In this document: piece by piece, positions 43,482 to 51,899 of the stretch | Layout of the letters: every line of letters begins with the position of its first letter | Position numbering within the stretch: position 1 is the first letter of the stretch | The notes under the pieces: model-generated | Seen by the model: only the letters and a program-made list of their open reading frames with translations | The model's database searches: none | Told to the model about the DNA's origin: nothing | Source: Capronia americana | Taxonomy: Eukaryota; Ascomycota; Eurotiomycetes; Chaetothyriales; Herpotrichiellaceae | Reading direction: 5' to 3' | Assembly: GCA_016110215.1 (NCBI GenBank) | Contig: JADWQD010000014.1 | Coordinates: forward strand, 186,001-250,000 | DNA: 64,000 nucleotides | Translations under genes and position numbers: made by a program

Positions 43482-43850
43482 TCATCTCCCAGTCTTGGAG
43501 TCCCAACGCCGCGAACTCTTCGTCGAGTAGGCAAAGTCCCGTCCCACGGAATGTGCAGCCTCTCGATCCCTCGCAGCTTGGTCATTTATTCTTGGTCCGT
43601 GATTCCTCGAACTCTCGTGTCGCGGATCTTTGCCCGAGTATGCGAAATCTCGGCCGGAGGACCAAGCCGCTTCTCGGTCTCGGGCCGCTCTATCGTTAGA
43701 ATAGGAAGGATGGGCTTTGTACGTGCCGGTGTTGGAATCGAATTCAGTGCGGCTTGGGTAGTGGTAGGTCCGGTTGGGATGCTTGCTGATGGGATAGCCT
43801 AGAGAGTCCCATTTTTGGAACTCCCACGGTCTCTTTGAATTGGAAGGCAT
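43482..43850 (-). CDS. Small protein with two tandem RDFAY motifs, 122 aa
   Basis: Unknown function. The N-terminal half (MPSNSKRPWEFQKWDSLGYP and RTYHYPSRTEFDSNTG) is Tyr/Pro/Ser-rich. The C-terminal half is a tandem duplication with 37-residue spacing: residues 55-71, AARDREAAWSSGRDFAY, and 92-108, AARDREAAHSVGRDFAY, each followed by a Ser/Lys/Arg-rich tail. Fifteen of the 17 positions are identical between copies, yet 12 of those 15 residues use different codons. This indicates an old duplication kept by selection on the protein. No signal peptide, membrane segment or Cys is present. It is the clearest member of the local family. Confidence 0.65.
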   Translation of the reverse strand: MPSNSKRPWEFQKWDSLGYPISKHPNRTYHYPSRTEFDSNTGTYKAHPSYSNDRAARDREAAWSSGRDFAYSGKDPRHESSRNHGPRINDQAARDREAAHSVGRDFAYSTKSSRRWDSKTGR

Positions 43851-43913
43851 GTCATGAGACTTGTAGACGTCTCAATAAAGCCTTCCGTTGTATCGTTTTT
43901 GACAGAGGCTGCT

Positions 43914-44132
43914 TCATCCGTCCTTGAGTATGATAATTCGAACAGGCACGAAGTGGACATCGGAGTACTGCTCGTTGGGACCATTGCCCATAGTTGTCAC
44001 CTCCCACTGGTTTGCAGTGCCGTTGTGTCGACTAAAGATAGTCACCACTGACTTCGGACTGAGGTAGCTCCTGTGGTCCGCGGCATCAGCTCGAACCTCG
44101 TGATAAAGATCTATCACACTGCTGCCTGCCAT
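43914..44132 (-). CDS. Possible small protein in the cluster, 72 aa
   Basis: The open frame starts MAGSSVIDLYHEVRADAAD, continues SVVTIFSRHNGTANQWEVTT and ends HFVPVRIIILKDG. It lies on the same strand between two motif-bearing genes but has no RDFAY motif and no recognised domain. The pattern of hydrophobic strands looks protein-like; it could also be chance. Confidence 0.3.
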   Translation of the reverse strand: MAGSSVIDLYHEVRADAADHRSYLSPKSVVTIFSRHNGTANQWEVTTMGNGPNEQYSDVHFVPVRIIILKDG

Positions 44133-44424
44133 GGACAGGTGAGACGCAGGAAGTGATTATGTGGCGGGAAGGTGCCACAGCCGGAGCTGTGTATCGTGTT
44201 GAGTATCACAAGCCATGCCGTGAAGTTGGCATTTCCTCAGCATCACCGTCATCGTAGAGGACCTGTTCTGAGCAGGTGAAATGAAAACGCCCAGGGAGTG
44301 TGTTGTAGCGACTCGCACGACCAACATCGCGACAGAGGAAGCTGCCGTGTAGAAGGTCGCCAACACCTCCTGGCATTTACACGCCGATCCTCGAGCTCTA
44401 CCCAGTTGGTGGGCATCCTGAGCC

Positions 44425-44748
44425 TCATTTCGAACTTCTGTCATGTGCGAAATCGCGCATTTTCACACCGGCGCCTTCACGTTCTTGAGCTGCCCGCTCG
44501 TTGACAGCCGTGAAGGACTTTTTCTCCCGTTCCAGCGCGGGTGCCAACTTGGCCACCTCCATGCGCTTTTGGACCAATGCATCTTTGTCTTCGGGATTCG
44601 ACCCTGGCAACGGGTATAAGTCACTGTAGATTGCTTGAATGTTGGAAGTCTTGTACTGCAAGTAGGAGTCCTCGATGGGTGGCGAGTTGTCTGTTGTAGA
44701 AGGTGCTGATTTGTGGTAGCGAAGCAACCTCTCAAGCAGCGATTCCAT
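44425..44748 (-). CDS. Small RDFAH-motif protein, 107 aa
   Basis: Unknown function. From the ATG at 44748 the protein starts MESLLERLLRYHKSAPS, with an amphipathic helix. It continues through a Tyr/Pro segment (AIYSDLYPLPGSNPEDKD) and a charged helix (LVQKRMEVAKLAPALEREKK), and ends with the motif AAQEREGAGVKMRDFAH at residues 86-102 plus DRSSK. The motif aligns without gaps to the neighbouring genes and is C-terminal, as in the 66-residue member. An in-frame ATG at 44775 would add nine residues. No signal peptide is present. Confidence 0.5.
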   Translation of the reverse strand: MESLLERLLRYHKSAPSTTDNSPPIEDSYLQYKTSNIQAIYSDLYPLPGSNPEDKDALVQKRMEVAKLAPALEREKKSFTAVNERAAQEREGAGVKMRDFAHDRSSK

Positions 44749-45197
44749 CGTGCAGGAGGTACAAATCGTGATCAAGGAGTCTCTGGGGAGATGTTGCGAA
44801 GTGAAGACTTTTGATATCGATTAGTGAACGACGAGTAGACATTTGATCCGCTAGGCTGCACAGCCACCGTCAGCCGCTTTCAGCCCCAGCCCCAAAGGGT
44901 GACCGCCCGCCTACAAGGCTCGGACGGGGAGATGATGGGAGTCCCGGGGCCTTCCAAGACAGCACGAGTCTCGTGTACCTTATTACAGATTGCTATCACC
45001 TGTATGCAATTAAATTCAACCTCTTTACTCCGTACATGCGGATCAACAGATATCAATCGCTCACAAGGCTTCGCCAGAAAGGGGTTGGGCAGCTCGGATT
45101 GGGTAGCACCAGGAGCAAGATCATAGAGTGTTGACTACTAGATCTAGGTTTCCAACATGCCGTTTGCGGGATAGTGCTGCGGAGAGTCGCTACATCT
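44749..45197. other. Intergenic region between the small-gene cluster and the Zn2Cys6 gene
   Basis: Contains TACTCCGTA at 45026-45034; otherwise nothing is recognised. Confidence 0.4.
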
Positions 45198-47494
45198 TCA
45201 CATCGTGTAGTGCTCGAGCGCAAACCAGTCAAACGTGCAATTGGAAAACTGAGATCTGCCGTTCATCTCGATATCCCTCAGCGACACATACTGGCCTGTT
45301 TCAACCACTTTCCAGGTGCCATGAGTCTTTTCGTCGGTATTGGCAGTGCGATGTTCCAAGCCTTGCATACTCTCTGTGATTTTGAGCTGCTCCAACGCTG
45401 CCGCATCGTCTCCCTGATAGGAAAACAACTCGAAGAGTGAGCTTGGATTTAGTGAATTTGTCTCCTCTAGTGGAAGCTGGTAGTCCATTGGGTCAGAGGG
45501 GCTACAACTCGTGCTCGTCTGATCAGAGTCGGGCGCCGCCGTTGTTTGTGCTTCGCTGGCCTTGGATGAATTGACGACATATGTCAACGGTGCAGACAGT
45601 ACCGCTTGAGTGTTGGGGAGGAGGTGTGTACCATTCCCAGTTCCACTTTGTTTCCTGAAGACGTGGCGCACATAGGCTTCGGCAGTCTTGGTGAAAGTCT
45701 CGGCTACTTTCTCCAGCTTTACGGCGGAGGCGTGGTACTTCTGAAATTCGAGGAAGTATAGCACCGTCTGCCGGAGCAGTTGAAGGTCATCCACACTCGT
45801 CTTCGCTGTCGGGTTCGTGATGACCTCGCCAAACAGGACAAAGAAAGGAGTGAAGGGCATGTACAGCTGCTGCCTAGATGGGAGTCAAGATCGGATGCGT
45901 CAACATAAGAGCAAGGCCATACCAGATAATACCATTGAAGACTTCTTCCGAATGTGCGACTAAACCTTTCAGCAAAATTATAGCTTCCCTTGCAGAGTTG
46001 AGGCAGATCTCGCGACAGGATTTGTCACTCCTTGTCAAAGTCACAACAAGGTGATGATATTGGTACTTTAGATGAGTGAAGCCAAGCCTGACAGAGGTTC
46101 TTGCCGAGTCGCTCGCGTCTGCGAAATCCGTGTGCAGTAATTGGTTCTTCACGAGTGTCAGTAGCAATTCCGGCTCCTACTGTAGATCGATTCTCACCTG
46201 TTGCACAACGGCTATCCATCCATCAAGTTTCTTCTTCAGATCTAAGTGGCGTCCGTGGCTGCGATCGTCCAGGAAATAATCTGAAATGCCGCCCATTATC
46301 ATGGCAAGCTTCGTGCATTGGACGAAATAGAAGGCACCAAAGAATTCTACATGTGGAGGAATGCCGCTGCCATAGTCCGCGCTGCGTAAATGTGGCCTGT
46401 ACTCGGAGAGTTGCTCAGGCGATGGGAGGGCGACGTTGCGGTAGAGTGCTGAAGGTAGTATTGGTGGGCACCCGAACGAGAGTGACAGTGACTTGTCAAT
46501 GATGAAGAGACTCCAAAAGAGACATAGATTGCGAGAATAGACCTTGCTGTTCTTCGGAGCGGTTTTGGAAGGAAGGGGAAGCTTAACAGTTTGGACCATG
46601 TGACAAGCCTGGCTTATCAGATTCCAACAAAGGCTCGGTGTCACAAGATCTTGTCCATGAGCAGCAAAAATCGTGAGCGCCTGAATGTTGAGTATGGTGG
46701 GCTCCAGAAACAGGCTTGCTTCGTCCGCAGCTAGCCAAGCGTTCCATCGCAAATGGAACGTATACTCCGAGAGGTTGCGAGCCTGCGTCGATGCCGTTGC
46801 AAGAATAGTATTGAACATCAACACCCACCCTCGCTCCTTTACTGAGGAGGGACGGAAAACCAAGTCTAACAATGTTTCCTGTGACGGCTGGCTCAGCAGC
46901 GGGTATCCTCGTCTCACGCCGGCAAGGAAGCCTGGAAGGATCAGTTTAGTGTATGCGTTGCGGTGGGCACAAACCAGGCCTACACTGAAGGAACATTTCC
47001 CCGACAGGCTCAGTCGGAACAAAGAAGGTTTCGTTTTCCCGCCTCATCTTCCTAACCGCAGCTTTGATCTTGTCATGATCGTACGTGGTGTTCTCAAGGT
47101 CGATATACAGCTCAGTGAGCATCCCCGTGCTGTGGGCCATCAACTCGGAGTCGTGAATCTCCTGCTTGCGCTCTAGTACGTGCCGCGCTTGGGAAAATGT
47201 AGAGGCGATACTTGAGAGAGTTCCATTGCTAAGCCCAGGTGAGTTATCACCCCCCACTGTCTTTGGAGGAAATTGGGACAAAGCGGGAGTCGACGCCGGG
47301 CTTTCAGTCTGGTGTTGTTGATCATGAGACTCCTTCGTCGGGGTATACTTGCATCCGGATGGCTCCCGAGAGTAAACACAGCCACTGGTCCAGAAGCTAC
47401 AATGCTTGCATTTCGGCTTCTCACGCGAGCATCGGAGTTTCTTCTTCCAACAGTAATCGCAGGCATATCGACTGAGCATCTTCTCATCCGCCAT
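45198..47494 (-). CDS. Zn2Cys6 fungal transcription factor, 717 aa
   Basis: Four exons: 47494-46975, 46931-46198, 46146-45923 and 45873-45198. The introns are 43, 51 and 49 bp; the first (GTTTGT, branch CTAAAC) is the least certain. The N-terminus carries the binuclear zinc cluster, CDYCWKKKLRC then CKHCSFWTSGC (C-x2-C-x6-C-x6-C-x2-C-x6-C), which binds DNA as CGG-type half sites in this family. The central domain matches the fungal-specific transcription factor fold: ARNLSEYTFHLRWNAWLAAD, SLCWNLISQACHMVQTVKL and LFWSLFIIDKSLSLSFGCPP, the last a hallmark. The C-terminal part is acidic and Ser/Thr/Asn-rich, a likely activation region. An in-frame ATG at 47509 would add five residues. The target pathway cannot be inferred. 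Confidence 0.88.
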
Positions 47495-48140
47495 TCCAAG
47501 CGAATGCACAACTCATCTCAGCTGGAAGAGCAGAGGCGAGAGACTGCAACGAGTACTGTCGCATCACAAGCATTACAGTGGTGGAAGACGGACCCTGGAG
47601 ATAAAACGAGGAAGCCTCCGAGATGGACGCACTCCATTTGCTGAGTCTTGCAGCTAGCGATCGTCTGCGAGGCACATCCGACGGCTGCAACTACAACTGG
47701 CCCAGCATATCGATATCCAATGAGCGACGTCGCAAGAGAACCCAAACCTCTGTGAGGGTCCTACTCAGGTGGGGGTGAAGATGAACCGAGATCTCTCGCT
47801 TACAGGGGTGTTGTGAAAGCATTTCAAGAGGCGCCAAAAAATGAGAAAGCTCACATAGCCATGATGAGACTGTAGAGCCCCAGCAGATACTTAACACACA
47901 CTGCCTGATACAGTAGTCGAGCTCTCAGACTCCTGACTCAATTACTTCTGAAGTGGGTTTGAGTTGGAGGAAAGCGGGAAAAGCGGTCGTGTTGGGCGCA
48001 TTGAGGGCGCCGGGAGGGGAAGGTCTGGCGAGGGGATTTTCCGATTTGGAGGGGCACCAGTGGCAGCGATGCAATTAGTGATCTGGAATTTATTTGGAGG
48101 CGCCTTTGAAGCTGCTGTGTACAAGTGACCAACATGTACC
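47495..48140. promoter_or_regulatory. Divergent promoter region, Zn2Cys6 gene (-) and Met18 (+)
   Basis: A spacer of about 650 bp between divergent starts with no recognised gene. Confidence 0.45.
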
Positions 48141-51100
48141 ATGGCGCTGTCCGACACGCGGAATTACGTGCATGCAGTCGAAAGTGACAAGCAGGAAGCC
48201 GCGAAGATCGCACAATCTACAGCCCAAAGTAAGTCTGCAAGTCTTGCGATTGAGCAAGTTTCGCGTACTGACGAGAAAGAACTCGAGACCCGCCAGACCA
48301 CGTTGATCGAGCTTGTCCAGTCGCTGGGCGAGTACATCAACGATGATGACGAGAAGATTCGAGCCCGAGCCGTTTCGTACCTAGTCGCCGTGATAGCAGC
48401 CCTCTCCCCGAAGTACCTATCTCGTCAACAGATTCAAGTTTTATGTCAGTTCTTGTGTGATCGCATTGAAGATGGAGGAGCAATCGAGGGCCTGTCTAAG
48501 CTTCAGGGCTTGGACCGGTTTACCTCGGACATGGCTCAAACAGTTGTGAGAGCGTGAGTGCGGACCACCACCACGCGACAGCTGTCCAGGGACTTGCCTG
48601 CACATGGTTCAAGGTTGTCTGGCAGCAGGTCATGCGCATGGACTTCGCTGATTTGGAGCAGAATTTTCGAACACTTTGCCGACTTGCAGTCTCGCAACCA
48701 GGCTGGCAGATATCGCGTTCTCCAGCTGTTGAATGAGCTATTGGACCATCATCGTAAAGGTGAGGGAGCCCCGGGAACCACACGGACATGCCACTTACTT
48801 GGACAGCCATAAGGGAAATGAAGGATGAATCCCTCACTGGGATCACCGATCTGGTTGCGGGGGAGAAAGACCCGCGGAATTTGATGCTGATCTTCTCGAT
48901 GCTCAGAGTTCTGATGGTGGAATGGGATATTCAGGGCCACGAACAGACCATGTTCGACTCTGTGTATGCCTATTTTCCCATCACGTTCCGACCACCTCCG
49001 AACGATCCCTATGGCATCACCGCTCAAGATTTAAAAGATCGTCTGCGTGAGTGTCTAGCGTCTACTGGAGCACTAGCACCGTACACATTTCCTAACATGC
49101 TGGACCGTCTTGACTCAACTTCTGTTACCGTCAAGAGGGATTGCTTGCAGGTCCTGACTGCATGTGCCAACAATTACGACCCCGAAAGGCTCAGCCAATT
49201 TTCAATACCACTCTGGGACGCAGTCAAGTTCGAAGTGCTACAAGCTCAGGAACCCGAACTTGCCGAAGAAGCACTGCATGTTCTCAAAGCTATTGCAGCC
49301 CGCTTGAGCACGAGTCCCCAAAGCATCCACAATGCCCCTTCTTCACCGCTCCTCCAGTATCTCAAGCCTGTGAACAAAGAATGCCTGGAGCACCTTCAGG
49401 AGCCCGCAGCACGCCAGGCTAAGGCGTCCGGTGACATCCTCAAAGCTGTCTCATCAGCCTCGTTCCTGGCGTTTGAGATCGTGATCAAGGCTATTGGACC
49501 GTCACTTCTCACCATCTATCAGTCGTCGCATGGTCTTGTCCAGCAACGCGCAATCCTGGAGATTGCAAACCAACTGTTCGAGGCTTCCATCGAAGTGTAT
49601 GGGTCATGGTCGGTCCCTAGTCAAAAAAATACCGAAGGGCGAGAAAATTTGGTGGGCCAATTCAAGGAGAGCTTTGTGGCTCTGTATAGCCAAGCCCTGA
49701 TGGGAACTGTCAAAGAAGAGGTGTCGTTTCGATTGACCGCGGCCACGGGGCTGCTCCTAGTCTCAAAGATGAACTCGGTACTCTCGGACGACGAAATTGG
49801 ATTGATTGTCCAATACTTCGACGACATCGTTCTCAAAGAGGAGTCACACGGTCGCGACGAACTGAAAAAGAAAGCCGTGACTGCACTGGCCGAGATATCT
49901 CAGTTCAAGCCTGCCCTGATCTCCGACATCACCTTCCCTGCGTTCATGGCCCGATTACCAGACTCTGAAAACGAAGCACGCTCTGGCGATTATGCCTCCG
50001 TCCTCGAAGGCCTGGCCGAGATCAGCCTGGAAAGACAATTATTGGAAACACTAATGAGGCGCCTGCTCAACAAGCTGGAACTGCTCTTTGGCTCCAGCCA
50101 GCCGTCACCGTTTCCCTACACCCGCGCTATCCTCGGAACAGTCTTATATGTGCTTAATCGGACTGTCTCAACGCAGAAAGTGAGTCTAGAGGCATACTTT
50201 GACCGCGTCGTGGTCGGGCTCTCTCGGCGGATATCGCAGACAGCGGCAGGACCTCTGGCAGACGAGAATATCCTTGACCTACTAGGTCGAATCATGAATT
50301 TGATTGTCCGAAATTCTTCAGCCGAGTCGATTCAGAAGACAGCTGAAGGCTTATACTCTCTATTCGCCGGAGCATCATCTGGCGCTGAGCCCGAAATTCT
50401 ATCAAAAATGGCCGAACAGCCTCAACGAACGATCTTAATGACATGGCTGCTGGCGGCGTTACCCCGAAACACTCGGTCGTCAATTCTGGCAAAGGACCGA
50501 GTGCCTCGAAACATAGACGATCTGCTTTCTTTCGCAACGACATCCCAAAACCCTGCAGTAACACAGAGTCTGCTCGCCCAGGTGGCTCTTTACATCAATA
50601 AGCATATACAGACAGCTGATCTTGGATTTGTTGAAAATATCCTGTCACAAAAGCTGTCAAGTCTCAAGGACGAATCGATGGACGTAACTGAACCACATGA
50701 CTTTGACGTCCGCCTGGTTTTCGTGCTGTTCAAAGCACTCATATTGCGACTTTCTCCGAAGACGAACGAATACCTCAGCCGGCTTGTGGAGCTGCTCAGT
50801 CCCAGCCAATACCCTCGCTCGGTCTCTCAGAAAGCATCCCTGGGATTCGCAACTATCCTATCGCCAGACGATATTTTGTCGAAGGAAAATGGCGCCCAGA
50901 TCAGGCTGCTCGTCCCGCAACGTGTTTTTCAGACTTTAACACCACTGATCGCCGAGAAGTTCCGAACATCGGATTCGCCGCTTGAAAAGGAGAACTACTT
51001 GATAGCTCTGAGTGGAATCTTGGCGTCTGTCCCGTCGGAGATTGTCATGCCAGAGCTGCCTACCCTATTGCCTCTTCTGCTACAGTCCCTGGACATAACA

Positions 51101-51514
51101 GACCAGACAGTCAAGGTAGCGACGCTAGAGACACTTGCTGTGGTCATATCCAGCAATCCTTCAGCATTGGTCGATAGCGGTCACATCCCAGCTCTCGTCA
51201 AAAGACTTATCAGCGTCGCAACGGCGAAGAAGGCCAAGGCCAGCAACACAGCGCCAGGGAAAGGAGGAGTGTATACGACGCAGGAAAACCACCCCAGGAG
51301 CCGCCGGCTCGCTACCCGGTGTCTCACATTGATGCCCAAGTACATTTCCGCCAGCGGGTCACGAGCGAATCCTCTTCTTGCGTTGAAGCGCGAGGTCTTG
51401 CACGGGCTGATGAATATATTGGACGACACTAAGCGGGATGTGAGAAAGGAAGCTGTCGATGCGAGATCGGCATGGTTAAGAGGCGTTGATGACGTCAATG
51501 ACGATGATGAATAG
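48141..51514 (+). CDS. met18: MMS19/Met18, cytosolic iron-sulfur assembly targeting factor
   Basis: Three exons, 48141-48553, 48662-48759 and 48807-51514, give 1072 residues. The introns are 108 and 47 bp; the joins restore RAIFEHFADLQSRNQAGRY and DHHRKAIREMKDESLTG. MMS19 with Ciao1 and Ciao2B delivers Fe-S clusters to DNA polymerases, helicases such as XPD, and other targets. The MMS19 N-terminal domain is recognisable from RQTTLIELVQSLGEYINDDD through GITDLVAGEKDPRNLMLIFS. The remainder is a HEAT-repeat solenoid ending in the MMS19 C-terminal domain (RRLATRCLTLMPKYISAS and KREVLHGLMNILDDTKRDVR). Length equals typical family members. The first 30 residues are unusually Ala/Ser/Gln-rich. Confidence 0.92.
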
Positions 51515-51899
51515 ATGTGATATCTAGCTTGATGGTTCGTGGGCCCGTAGAACTAGCCTACCATTGCCAATAGAAATACAAGCAATTACTCTCGCCGTCG
51601 CTGACGTTTGTCCAACAACTGGCTTCAGCCTCGTTGGAGCCATAGCCTTGCTGCTTACGTAACCGAGCCCCTCAAATTCGCTGCGGAGAAACTTTTGGTC
51701 TTTTCATTCGCAGGCGACAGACTCGCGTTGGCGGATTCTTCACCAACGGTGATTTGGTCATGGGATCTTCATACACTCAATTCATAACCTTCGAACACGG
51801 ACGGCGAGACCATCGAAGCAGAGAAGCGGCGGCGCAGGACTATCGACGCAGCTCTGAACATCAGGTGAACCTCCTCGCACCTACTCAATCTTCCTCGAC
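51515..51899. promoter_or_regulatory. Intergenic region upstream of the Prp2-like helicase
   Basis: A 385-bp spacer holding the Met18 3' region and the helicase promoter. Nothing specific is recognised. Confidence 0.4.
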
